From assembly GCA_937998355.1 (NCBI GenBank), contig CALLDI010000001.1:62001-126000 (forward strand): a stretch of DNA of 64,000 nt, given 5' to 3'. Numbering within the stretch: the first letter of the stretch is position 1; each line of letters begins with the position of its first letter. Made by a program: the position numbers and the translations under genes. This DNA is from an uncultured Eggerthella sp. Lineage in GTDB: Bacteria; Actinomycetota; Coriobacteriia; Coriobacteriales; Eggerthellaceae. Positions 37,295 through 45,635 of this stretch are shown here, in pieces. The notes beneath the pieces are model-generated. The model ran no database searches. It was not told where the DNA came from and worked only from the letters and a program-made list of their open reading frames with translations.

Positions 37295-37771
37295 ATGGTA
37301 TTCAACAACATCGTCGTAGCATATGATGGCTCTGACCATGCTGTCGATGCGGTCATGAAAGCGCGCGATTTCGCTTTGGCCGATCCGGAAGTTCGTGTCC
37401 ATGTCGTCTTCGTGACCACGCATCCTAATGCACAGCTTCCTGCAAGCTTCAATAACTCATCGTTCGACCCCGAGCAGTATCTGCTTTCGGTGGAAGATGT
37501 TATGGACCTTTATAACAGGACCATCGCAGAAGAGTCAGAGAAAGTGAAAGCTGGTCTCGGCGTTGCGCTCGAGGGTATCGAGGATCAGGTGTCCATCGAT
37601 GTCATCCCGGGCTACACGCCTGCAGACGACATCATCGAATTCGCGACCGAGATCGGGGCTGATCTTATCGTGATGGGATCACGTGGCCTTGGTGCGATCC
37701 GCGGTGTCATCGGTTCGGTCAGCTATGCGGTCCTTCGTGAATCGACCGTGCCGATCCTCGTCATCAAATAG
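37295..37771 (+). CDS. Universal stress protein (ATP-binding type)
   Basis: The 158-residue UspA-family protein has VAYDGSDHAVDAVMKARDFA at the start and the ATP-binding G-x2-G-x9-G-S motif in GSRGLGAIRGVIGSVSYAVL near the C-terminus, so it belongs to the nucleotide-binding subgroup. Its precise stress role is unknown. The ATG at 37295 is preferred; a GTG 9 bp upstream is possible. A G-U-containing hairpin at 37829-37852 may terminate it. Confidence 0.9.
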   Translation: MVFNNIVVAYDGSDHAVDAVMKARDFALADPEVRVHVVFVTTHPNAQLPASFNNSSFDPEQYLLSVEDVMDLYNRTIAEESEKVKAGLGVALEGIEDQVSIDVIPGYTPADDIIEFATEIGADLIVMGSRGLGAIRGVIGSVSYAVLRESTVPILVIK

Positions 37772-37828
37772 CGCAAGGAGCAAGGGGTCTGGCACGACCT
37801 CGGAAAAGAGAATAGCGATAAGGTCTGG

Positions 37829-37852
37829 TGGCTGTCTCGAAAGAGGCAGCCA
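37829..37852 (+). terminator. Probable terminator after the usp gene
   Basis: TGGCTGTCTC pairs with GAGGCAGCCA around GAAA (one G-U), followed by TTAT. The T-run is poor. The remaining DNA to 38056 shows no gene or clear element. Confidence 0.5.
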
Positions 37853-38056
37853 TTATCATAATCCCAGTTCAGATGTTGATTTACAGAGAGATCATGAAAC
37901 GATGGACGATCCTTGATAATCGGCGACCGAGAATAGCGGTCTTTCTGTGGGTGTTATCCCGCTCGCATTGACCGCCTTGCTAGTGAAAGTTACAATTCGG
38001 TAGCAATTGATTCATGGTGCGTTCAAGAACGCTTTGCGTCATTGAAAGGAGCCTGA

Positions 38057-39424
38057 ATGGAAGACGTGAAATACAAGCCTTTCGTAAAACTGAAGGCATC
38101 TTTCATCGCGCTCTTCGCGGCTTTGATCATGTGTGCGGGCATCGCATTGGTGCAAGCGCCAGAAAAAGCATATGCGGCAGATTCGAAGTATCTTGCAGAG
38201 ATCACTATCGAGAACTATGGCACCGTTACGGTCGAGCTCGATCGTAATGCTGCACCTGTTACGGTCGACAACTTCGTTGCACTTGCGAAGAAGGGGTTCT
38301 ATAACGGTCTGACGTTCCATCGATTCGCTGACTTTTGCGTTCAGGGTGGCGACCCTAAGGGCGACGGCACGGGCGGAAGCGATAAGACCATCAAGGGCGA
38401 GTTCAAGAAGAACGGGTGGACCAAGAACAATATCTCACATAAGCGCGGTGTCATCTCTATGGCGCGTGCCAAAGATTACAACAGCGGAAGCTCCCAGTTC
38501 TTCATCACCACGAAAGATTCGACGTGGCTCGATGGCGAGTATGCGGCATTCGGTCGCGTAGTGAGCGGTATGGACGTCATCGACACGATGGTCGCCAACA
38601 CCTACGCCTACAACGAACGTCCGATCTTCGGCGCGCCGAAGATCAGTTCGGTGAAGATCGTCACCTCTAATCCCGCTACCGGGTGGGTCAAATCTGGTAA
38701 TCGCTGGTGGTATAAATATAGTGCAGCCCAGCAGAAAGCGAACGGCGGGAAAGCTTATCCTCGTAACGAAACCATCGTTATCAACGGAAAGTGGTATCGT
38801 TTCGACTCTAAGGGCTGGATGAAGACGAACTGGCAGAAAGTGTCTGGCAAGTGGTATTACTACGGCTCTGATGGCGCTATGAAGACCGGTTGGAAGAAGA
38901 TCAAGGGCAAATGGTACTACATGGCCTCTAACGGTGTCATGCAGACAGGCAAGAAGACCATCGGTGGCAGCACGTACTATCTGGCAGGCTCTGGTGCTAT
39001 GAAGACCGGCTGGAATAAAGAGAGCGGCAAATGGTATTACTACGACCCTGTTAAAGGCGGCGCTATGGCCACTGCAACGGTGTTCAACACTAAGAACAAG
39101 TGGTACATGGTCGACTCCGACGGATCGATGATCACCGGTTTGAGCCCGACGGAGCTCGATCTGGGTGGTGGCGTGAAAGCCAAGCTCTATTTCGATCCTA
39201 AATCGGGTGCGATGCAGTCTGGTTGGAAGAAGATCTCTGGAAAGTGGTATTACTTCAAAAAAGGATCGTACGGACTGGCTCCGATGCAGAAGAATAAATG
39301 GATCAGCGGTAAATACTGGGTCGGATCAGACGGCGTTATGGCCACGAAATCCTGGGTCGATAATGGTAGATACTACGTCGATTCTAATGGCAAATGGGTC
39401 AAGAACGCTCGACCTGTATCGTAG
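38057..39424 (+). CDS. Secreted cyclophilin-type peptidyl-prolyl isomerase with C-terminal wall-binding repeats
   Basis: Residues 1 to about 41 form a signal peptide (FIALFAALIMCAGIALVQA ... KAYAAD). Residues about 44-205 are a cyclophilin domain with FHRFADFCVQGGDPKGDGTGG (catalytic Arg) and ISMARAKDYNSGSSQFFIT. Residues about 210-455 hold aromatic repeats of choline/glucan-binding type (GWKKIKGKWYYM, GWNKESGKWYYYD, GWKKISGKWYYFKK). The protein should be exported and held at the surface by its repeats, where it could fold secreted proteins. The GGAG site precedes the ATG. The domain pairing is uncommon. Confidence 0.9.
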   Translation: MEDVKYKPFVKLKASFIALFAALIMCAGIALVQAPEKAYAADSKYLAEITIENYGTVTVELDRNAAPVTVDNFVALAKKGFYNGLTFHRFADFCVQGGDPKGDGTGGSDKTIKGEFKKNGWTKNNISHKRGVISMARAKDYNSGSSQFFITTKDSTWLDGEYAAFGRVVSGMDVIDTMVANTYAYNERPIFGAPKISSVKIVTSNPATGWVKSGNRWWYKYSAAQQKANGGKAYPRNETIVINGKWYRFDSKGWMKTNWQKVSGKWYYYGSDGAMKTGWKKIKGKWYYMASNGVMQTGKKTIGGSTYYLAGSGAMKTGWNKESGKWYYYDPVKGGAMATATVFNTKNKWYMVDSDGSMITGLSPTELDLGGGVKAKLYFDPKSGAMQSGWKKISGKWYYFKKGSYGLAPMQKNKWISGKYWVGSDGVMATKSWVDNGRYYVDSNGKWVKNARPVS

Positions 39425-39450
39425 GCCATTAGGATAGAGAAAACCTATCG

Positions 39451-39483
39451 AAGAGCCGCCTTCATAAGAGGGCGGCTCTTTTT
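39451..39483 (+). terminator. Terminator after the cyclophilin gene
   Basis: AAGAGCCGCC (39451-39460) pairs with GGCGGCTCTT (39471-39480), followed by TTT. Confidence 0.85.
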
Positions 39484-39536
39484 GGATTATGCTGGATCGA
39501 AGAGAATGATCCTTGCTTGAACGAGAACGGAGCATC

Positions 39537-41387
39537 ATGGCATTTCTGCTCGGCTGCGAGAACGTACATCTTGAATATCCTACGAAGACGATCTTCGAGT
39601 CGCTCTCGCTCGGGATCGATGACGGTGATTCCATCGGCGTGGTCGGCAAGAACGGTGATGGTAAATCGTCACTGCTGCGCCTCTTTGATGGAGCGATCGA
39701 GCCGGATGATGGTCGCATATTACGTACGCGCGGCGTGCAGCTGGTCGCACTCGCGCAGAAGGATGGTCTGCGCGATGATGCGACCGTGCTCGAGAGCATC
39801 GTTGGTGACGTGCCGGATTACGTATGGGCTTCTGATGCGAGCATTCGTTCGGTCCTGGACAATCTGGTCGGGGATCTCGAGCCGGATGCTTCGATCGGAA
39901 CGCTCTCAGGTGGCCAGCGGCGTCGCGTCGATCTTGCACGCGTTCTTATCGCCGATGCTGATATCGTGCTGCTCGACGAGCCGACGAATCATCTCGATAT
40001 CGAGGCGATCCATTGGCTCGCAGAACACCTGAAGCGTCGTTTTTCTCGCAAACAAGGTGCGCTCGTCGTAGTGACGCATGATAGATGGTTCTTGGATGAG
40101 GTGTGCACGTCCATGTGGGAAGTGCATGATGGTATCGTCGAGTCGTTCGAGGGTGGTTATTCCGCTTATGTTCAGCAGCGGGTCGAACGCGATCGTCAGA
40201 TCGAGCAAGCAGAGCGCAAGAGGCAGAACCTCGCACGACGCGAGCTCGCATGGCTATCGCGCGGAGCTCGTGCACGTTCCACTAAGCCGAAGTTCCATGT
40301 CGAGGCGGCGCGTGAGCTCATCGCGCAAGAGCCCCCGATCAGAAACAGTGTCGAACTGAAACGCGCGGCCATCTCGCGTCTTGGCAAGAAATGCATCGAG
40401 CTGACCGGCGTGAGTTTCGCCTTCGATGGAAACGAGCAGCCTGTCTTGGATGAGCTGACCTGGCTCATCGGGCCTGGCGATCGTTATGGCGTGCTGGGAG
40501 AGAACGGCGCAGGAAAGTCGACGCTGCTCGAGATCGTACGAGGCGATTTGAAACCGCAGCGCGGCAAGATCGAAGTTGGAAAGACGGTCAAGGTTGCCTA
40601 TTTGAGCCAGGCGCTTTCTGAACTCGAGGATCTGGGCGAATCGCTCGTGCGCGAGGTGCTGAACCGTTATCAGTCGAACTACGTGATCGATGGCAAGGTG
40701 GTATCGCCTGCTGCCTTGCTCGAACAGCTCGGCTTCGAGAAGCAGTATCTCAACACGCAGGTGAAGGCTCTTTCAGGTGGCCAAAAACGCCGCATGCAAC
40801 TCATGCTCATCCTGCTCGACGCTCCTAATGTGCTCATCTTGGACGAGCCGAGCAATGATATGGATATCGATATGCTGGTAGCTATGGAGAACATGCTCGA
40901 TACGTGGCCCGGTACGCTCATCTTGGTGACGCATGATCGCTACATGATGGAGCGTGTGACCGACCATCAGTTCGCGCTCATCGACGGGAAGTTAAGGCAT
41001 GTCCCGCGTGGCGCGGATGAATACCTGGAGCAACTTTCTGAGTCTCGGCGTGGAAAAGGCGTGCGCAGGTTCATGGCGATCGAGGAAGAGAGCGACTCTG
41101 GGACTACGTCAGGCGAAGGTCGATCTGGGGAAGACAATCCCGCACGACATGATAAGCCACTGCTGAGCAATGCAGAGATGCGCGAGCTGAAGAAGCGCAT
41201 CAATTCGCTCGAGCGACGCATGCAGACGCTCGAAGGAAAGATCGAGCAGGCACAAAAGGAGCAAGCGAGCGTCGATCCGAGCGATTACGTGGCCCTCGGC
41301 GAGATCCAAGAGAAGATCGCGCAGTTCCAGAGGGATCTCGATGAACTAGAGGAGGAGTGGCTCGAAGCTTCCGAGTTGCTCGGCTGA
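39537..41387 (+). CDS. ABC-F family ATPase (Uup/EttA-like)
   Basis: The 616-residue soluble protein has two ABC domains and no membrane segment. Domain 1: GKNGDGKSS, LSGGQRRRVDLARVL, LLDEPTNHLD. Domain 2: GENGAGKST, LSGGQKRRMQLMLIL, LDEPSNDMD. The linker between them (about residues 195-285) is basic and arginine-rich. A C-terminal coiled coil (about 550-616) resembles Uup. ABC-F proteins act on the ribosome or in antibiotic protection; the Uup-like tail favours a housekeeping role. The ATG at 39537 follows CGGAGC. Confidence 0.9.
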   Translation: MAFLLGCENVHLEYPTKTIFESLSLGIDDGDSIGVVGKNGDGKSSLLRLFDGAIEPDDGRILRTRGVQLVALAQKDGLRDDATVLESIVGDVPDYVWASDASIRSVLDNLVGDLEPDASIGTLSGGQRRRVDLARVLIADADIVLLDEPTNHLDIEAIHWLAEHLKRRFSRKQGALVVVTHDRWFLDEVCTSMWEVHDGIVESFEGGYSAYVQQRVERDRQIEQAERKRQNLARRELAWLSRGARARSTKPKFHVEAARELIAQEPPIRNSVELKRAAISRLGKKCIELTGVSFAFDGNEQPVLDELTWLIGPGDRYGVLGENGAGKSTLLEIVRGDLKPQRGKIEVGKTVKVAYLSQALSELEDLGESLVREVLNRYQSNYVIDGKVVSPAALLEQLGFEKQYLNTQVKALSGGQKRRMQLMLILLDAPNVLILDEPSNDMDIDMLVAMENMLDTWPGTLILVTHDRYMMERVTDHQFALIDGKLRHVPRGADEYLEQLSESRRGKGVRRFMAIEEESDSGTTSGEGRSGEDNPARHDKPLLSNAEMRELKKRINSLERRMQTLEGKIEQAQKEQASVDPSDYVALGEIQEKIAQFQRDLDELEEEWLEASELLG

Positions 41388-41395
41388 GCATTCAT

Positions 41396-42115
41396 CTATG
41401 CTTTATCGTTCGGTGTGGCGCTATCCGCTGGGGCAGTGCCTTCTGTGGGCGTTGCGGGCGTAGCTGACTGGCTCGGCGCGGGGCTGTCGATCCGTGGCGC
41501 TTGCGGGGGATCGAGCGGAGCTGCTGCGAAGTTCACAGGCGGTACGCCTTCAGAATTGCCCTGGCCGAATGAAACGACAGGCGCGCCCGACGCTGCGACG
41601 TTCGCATCGAATCCATCGCGCTTCGTGAAGCCGAACATGCCCGCCAGGATGTTGCCCGGAAATGTTTGGATGGCATTGTTGTACGTGAGCACCGTATCGT
41701 TGTAGCTCTGGCGCATGTAGCTGATCTTATCTTCGGTATTGGTGAGCTCTGCCTGCAACTGTTGGAAGTTGGTATTAGCCTTTAGATCGGGATACGCTTC
41801 TGCGACAGCGAAGAGGCTCTTCAGCGTTCCTGTGAGCATGTTATCCGCTTCCATCTTCGCTTCAGGAGTTGGTGCGGCCATGACCGCGTTGCGTGCTTGC
41901 GTGACGGCCTCGAATGTGCCGCGCTCATGCGAAGCGTAGCCCTTCACGGTCTCGACCAGGTTAGGGATGAGATCCAAACGACGCTGCAATTGAACATCTA
42001 TCTGTGACCAGGCATTATCGACGCGATTACGAAGCTGTACGAGGTTGTTGTACAGCGCGATGATAGCGATGATCAACGCAACGATGATGACGAGAATGAC
42101 GATGAGAACGATCAT
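41396..42115 (-). CDS. LemA family protein
   Basis: A 239-residue protein with one N-terminal membrane helix (LIVILVIIVALIIAIIALYNNL) and the LemA helical domain: LRNRVDNAWSQIDVQLQRRLDLIPNLVETVKGYASHE (span about 27-65) and TEDKISYMRQSYNDTVLTYNNAIQTFPGN. The C-terminal ~75 residues are a Pro/Ala/Thr-rich low-complexity tail. LemA proteins are membrane-anchored with an unclear role and often pair with DUF2207/TPM proteins; one is encoded at 45636. Confidence 0.9.
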   Translation of the reverse strand: MIVLIVILVIIVALIIAIIALYNNLVQLRNRVDNAWSQIDVQLQRRLDLIPNLVETVKGYASHERGTFEAVTQARNAVMAAPTPEAKMEADNMLTGTLKSLFAVAEAYPDLKANTNFQQLQAELTNTEDKISYMRQSYNDTVLTYNNAIQTFPGNILAGMFGFTKRDGFDANVAASGAPVVSFGQGNSEGVPPVNFAAAPLDPPQAPRIDSPAPSQSATPATPTEGTAPADSATPNDKA

Positions 42116-42157
42116 GATGGCTCCTTCATAGCGTGTGCCGTTATTGTAGCAGGCTCG

Positions 42158-43075
42158 CTAGTACTGTTTTAACACGTCTGCTCCGAGCGATGCGAAAGAT
42201 GTAACGCGACTGTAGTATCCAGCCCTATGCGCTCCGACCGAAAGAGCACAAGCGCTTTCGTAGTCGTTGCAAAGCGCCGCGATGGCAGAGCCGCTTCCGC
42301 ACAGCACGCTCGCAACCGCTCGCTGCGACTCATCGATCAAAGCAAAGATGCGCTCGAGCTCAGGTTCAAGGCTCAGTGCGGCTGAAGTGAGATTATTCCA
42401 GGGGGTGACATCTTGTGCATCCTGGAAAGTGGCGATCCTTTCAAGCTGGTGGAGGGTGGGGAGCTCGGGCGCTTCGTCGAAACGCTGGTACGCTTCCTTG
42501 GTCGAAATACCTTCTCCTAAAGGACGGATGAGCGTTAAGAAACCCTTGCGAGGCTCGAGTTCATGGACGAAATGATCGCCCCTACCATCGAGATAAGCGC
42601 AGCCCCCATGAAGGAAGAAGGGAACGTCTGCCCCAAGTTTAGCAGCGACCTCCGTTAAACAAGGGTCGCTCGGATCGATGCTCCAGAGCAACGCAAGGCC
42701 TTTGAGCGCGGCGGCCGCATCCGAAGAACCACCACCTAGACCCGCCTGATGAGGGATCTGCTTGGCGATGGAAATGTCGAGGTGCTCGTTTTCGGTGCGT
42801 CCGATCGCACGCGCAAAGTCCATAGCAGCTCGATAGACGATGTTGTCCTCAGTAGGAATGTCGAGACCATCGATGTCTTTGGCGGTCTCGCATTTCACGG
42901 AGATCGTAAGACCGCTTTCTGAATCAGGAAGCTCGGTACGTCTGATCTCGATCGTGTCGTGGAGCGAGAGAGCATGAAGGATGGTGCGTGCTTCGTGATA
43001 TCCATCAGGAAGCTTCTCGCCGATAGCGAGAATGAGATTGATCTTAGCGGGAGCGATGAGCTTCACGTAGTTCAT
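42158..43075 (-). CDS. ispE: 4-diphosphocytidyl-2-C-methyl-D-erythritol kinase
   Basis: The 305-residue GHMP kinase acts in the MEP isoprenoid pathway. It begins VKLIAPAKINLILAIGEKLPDGYHE and has the ATP loop IPHQAGLGGGSSDAAAAL (about residues 105-122) and a LCGSGSAIAAL glycine motif near the C-terminus. The ATG at 43075 overlaps the tadA stop (ATGA), which fixes the start; an upstream in-frame start would lie inside tadA. Confidence 0.93.
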   Translation of the reverse strand: MNYVKLIAPAKINLILAIGEKLPDGYHEARTILHALSLHDTIEIRRTELPDSESGLTISVKCETAKDIDGLDIPTEDNIVYRAAMDFARAIGRTENEHLDISIAKQIPHQAGLGGGSSDAAAALKGLALLWSIDPSDPCLTEVAAKLGADVPFFLHGGCAYLDGRGDHFVHELEPRKGFLTLIRPLGEGISTKEAYQRFDEAPELPTLHQLERIATFQDAQDVTPWNNLTSAALSLEPELERIFALIDESQRAVASVLCGSGSAIAALCNDYESACALSVGAHRAGYYSRVTSFASLGADVLKQY

Positions 43076-43572
43076 GATCGGGCATCCTTCTTCTTCATCA
43101 TCTTGTTGCGTTCGCGTTTCTCGGCGAAGAATTCCTTCAGCAGTTGGGCGCATTCCTCTTCGAGCACGCCAGCTTCGACATCGAACGTGTGGTTGAGGCG
43201 ATCGTCTCGATCGATCGCGTACAAGCTGCCGAGCGCACCTCCCTTAGGGTCAGGCGCGCCATAGACGCAACGATCGATCCGCGCTTGTTGCATGAGGCCG
43301 GCGCACATGATGCAGGGTTCGAGCGTCACATAGACCGTGCAGCCTGAAAGCCGCCACGCATCCAAGCCGGCAGCAGCTTCGAGCATCGCGTTGAATTCTG
43401 CGTGCCCAGCAGGATTGCGGTCGCCTTCACGAGTGTTTCGCGAACGTGCGATGACCTGGCCATCGCGTACGACCACCGCGCCGATCGGGACCTCGTCGGC
43501 GTGTGCTGCGAGCTGCGCTTCTTCGAGGGCGAGCTGCATGTATTCGGCGTCACTACTTTGGGATATTTCCAT
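43072..43572 (-). CDS. tadA: tRNA-specific adenosine deaminase
   Basis: The 166-residue zinc enzyme makes inosine at position 34 of tRNA-Arg. It has VPIGAVVVRDGQVIARSRN, the His/Glu active site in PAGHAEFNAM and the zinc pair in TLEPCIMCAGLM. A long Lys/Glu-rich tail follows. The start has no clear Shine-Dalgarno; a TAGGAT box lies 11 bp upstream, so the leader may be very short. It overlaps ispE by 4 bp. Confidence 0.94.
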   Translation of the reverse strand: MEISQSSDAEYMQLALEEAQLAAHADEVPIGAVVVRDGQVIARSRNTREGDRNPAGHAEFNAMLEAAAGLDAWRLSGCTVYVTLEPCIMCAGLMQQARIDRCVYGAPDPKGGALGSLYAIDRDDRLNHTFDVEAGVLEEECAQLLKEFFAEKRERNKMMKKKDARS

Positions 43573-43609
43573 TATTATGTGCTATCCTAGGGTTCGCAGT
43601 TTTGCATAT

Positions 43610-43697
43610 GGAGGAATGGCTGAGCGGTTGAAAGCGGCGGTCTTGAAAACCGTTGTACCGAGAGGTACCGTGGGTTCGAATCCTACTTCCTCCGCCA
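43610..43697 (+). tRNA. tRNA-Ser (TGA)
   Basis: The acceptor stem GGAGGAA pairs with TTCCTCC. The anticodon loop CTTGAAA gives TGA. A long variable arm (TACCGAGAGGTA), as expected for tRNA-Ser, and a GGTTCGAATCC T-arm are present, with CCA encoded at the 3' end. Confidence 0.97.
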
Positions 43698-43748
43698 GTA
43701 CCATCGATGGCCTGCTCTTAGAGCGGGCCATTTTTCATGACCTCGGTC

Positions 43749-44651
43749 CTACGCGTTCAGTAGGTCGACCAGCGGATTCGGCGTAGAGGGGAAGAAGGTG
43801 TTCTTCACGTAGTCGAGCGGCATCTCGCGTCCGATCCACAGACGCTCGCCAATCGCGGCTTGCTGCAAGAACATGCCTGAGCCGTCGATCACCTTGTTTC
43901 CGTTAGCGCGACCGAGCTCGACGAACTGCGTATCGCGCGGCACGTAGACCACATCAGCCATGATCAGATCTTTATGGAGCATGTCTTGCGTGACGAGGCA
44001 GCCAGGAATCTCGGGCGTACCGACGCTGGTCGCGTTCACGAGCAGCGTGGACTGACCGATGGATTCGCGCAGTTTCGCTTCGTCGGCAAGGTCGTAGAGG
44101 CTGACCTTGCATGCGCAATGGTCCTTCAAACGGGCGATCAGCTCTTCAGCGCCCGCATAGAATTCGTCTTTCGTGTTGAACAGATCGATCTCGGCCACAC
44201 CGTCGAGCGCCGCTTGCGTGACGAGCGCTGAGCCTGCGCCGCCTGCGCCCATGACCGTGATCTTCTTGCCGCGAATGCCGACACCGTTGAGCACGAGGTT
44301 GCGCATGAATGCGGCGCCGTCAGCGTTGTCTCCGAGCGAACGACCATCCTGGATGACGACCGTGTTGACCGCGCCCATGATCTCGGCCGCTTCGGAGATC
44401 TCGTCGAGGAAGGGGAGGATGAACGTCTTGCACGGCGTGGTGACGTTATAGCCTAAGAAGCCCATGGCGGCCATACCGCGAACCGTGTCTTCAAGACGAT
44501 CGTTGTCGACTTCGAACGCGATATAGGCGTAGTCGAGGCCCAGATGTTCGAACACGGCATTGTGAATGGCTGGGGAGCCAGAATTCTGCACAGGGCTTCC
44601 GATGAGCCCGATCAGTTTCGTCGCACCGCTGATCCTTCCGGAGTGCTGCAT
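43749..44651 (-). CDS. aroE: Shikimate dehydrogenase family protein
   Basis: The 300-residue NAD(P)-dependent enzyme reduces 3-dehydroshikimate. It has IGSPVQNSGSPAIHN (shikimate Ser residues), NVTTPCK with the catalytic Lys, MGAVNTVV, GDNADGAAF with the catalytic Asp, the Rossmann loop VMGAGGAGSALV and GSGMFLQQAAIGERLW. The normal PHK motif is PCK here, and NTDG is NADG. It lies 82 bp downstream of the shikimate kinase gene on the same strand. A quinate/shikimate (YdiB-like) specificity is possible. Confidence 0.87.
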   Translation of the reverse strand: MQHSGRISGATKLIGLIGSPVQNSGSPAIHNAVFEHLGLDYAYIAFEVDNDRLEDTVRGMAAMGFLGYNVTTPCKTFILPFLDEISEAAEIMGAVNTVVIQDGRSLGDNADGAAFMRNLVLNGVGIRGKKITVMGAGGAGSALVTQAALDGVAEIDLFNTKDEFYAGAEELIARLKDHCACKVSLYDLADEAKLRESIGQSTLLVNATSVGTPEIPGCLVTQDMLHKDLIMADVVYVPRDTQFVELGRANGNKVIDGSGMFLQQAAIGERLWIGREMPLDYVKNTFFPSTPNPLVDLLNA

Positions 44652-44733
44652 AGCTTTATCCGCCTTAATCTTCGAAGTTCGTGTCGTACTTGAAATTGTA
44701 GTTCATGTATACAGAGAATCTGCGGTCTTGGCG

Positions 44734-45246
44734 TTAAACCAAAGAAAGCATATCGACCAATTTGTGGGCGGCATCGCGTACGGAAAGTCCGTCGATGTCG
44801 AGGGCGATATCAGCGTACTTCTCGTAGAGCGGCGTGCGTTCTTCGTACAGGTCGTGAAGGGTGCCCGTGCCTTCCTTCATGACGACACCGCGCTCATGCA
44901 GGCCACCCAGGCGATTCTTCAATTCGTCGTAGGAAACGCGCAGGTAGACCACAGGGCCGAGCGTTGCAAGATGCGTCATGGCTTCATCCGAATAGACCGC
45001 AGAACCGCCGGTCGCGATGACGCTGCGTTGCGCTTCGAGCGTGCTCAGCACTTCGTTCTCGATCTCGATGAAACCTTCGGGGCCGAGCGCGTCGATGATC
45101 TTCTGGAGCGTTTTGTCGCTTTGATTCTGGATGAGCAGGTCGGCATCGATGAAGTTGTAGTTGATGATCTTGGCCAGAACGACGCCGAGCGTCGATTTGC
45201 CCGCGCCGGGCATGCCGATGAGCGTGACACAACTTGTTTGATCCAT
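44734..45246 (-). CDS. aroK: Shikimate kinase
   Basis: The 170-residue P-loop kinase phosphorylates shikimate. It has GMPGAGKSTLG (residues about 11-21), FIDADLLIQ with the substrate Asp, IIDALGPEGFIEIENEVL and ATGGSAVYS. The conserved lid Arg appears in ERTPLYEKYADI. GAGGGG precedes the ATG. It forms a likely aromatic pathway unit with the following aroE. Confidence 0.88.
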   Translation of the reverse strand: MDQTSCVTLIGMPGAGKSTLGVVLAKIINYNFIDADLLIQNQSDKTLQKIIDALGPEGFIEIENEVLSTLEAQRSVIATGGSAVYSDEAMTHLATLGPVVYLRVSYDELKNRLGGLHERGVVMKEGTGTLHDLYEERTPLYEKYADIALDIDGLSVRDAAHKLVDMLSLV

Positions 45247-45484
45247 GAAAACCCCTCTGTCCTTCGTGCGTATATATGGATTATCGCATGTTTAGACTAT
45301 AGCATTGTTTACGATGTTGAATGTTTCCACCTCGTAAGGGCTCGTACGCGATGACGGTATATCGCGAGGAACCAATGTTAGAATGAACTTCGAGGTCCGA
45401 ACGCGTGCGAAGAACGCGATTATTCTGCGCGCGGAACGACGGCGGTGAAAAAGGAAAATATAGCGTTTTACCTGGGGAAATAAA

Positions 45485-45575
45485 TGGCGGAGAGCTGGGG
45501 ATTCGAACCCCAGATACCCTTTTGGGGTATACTCGCTTAGCAGGCGAGCACCTTCGGCCTCTCGGTCAGCTCTCC
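45485..45575 (-). tRNA. tRNA-Ser (GCT)
   Basis: On the minus strand the acceptor GGAGAGC pairs with GCTCTCC. The anticodon stem-loop CTCGC-CTGCTAA-GCGAG gives GCT. A long variable arm (TACCCCAAAAGGGTA) and GGTTCGAATCC are present, and CCA is encoded. Confidence 0.97.
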
Positions 45576-45635
45576 ACTTTCACAGACAGCTTGAAATGAT
45601 ACCGATTAACAGGTGAACTTGCAAGGAGGATACTT

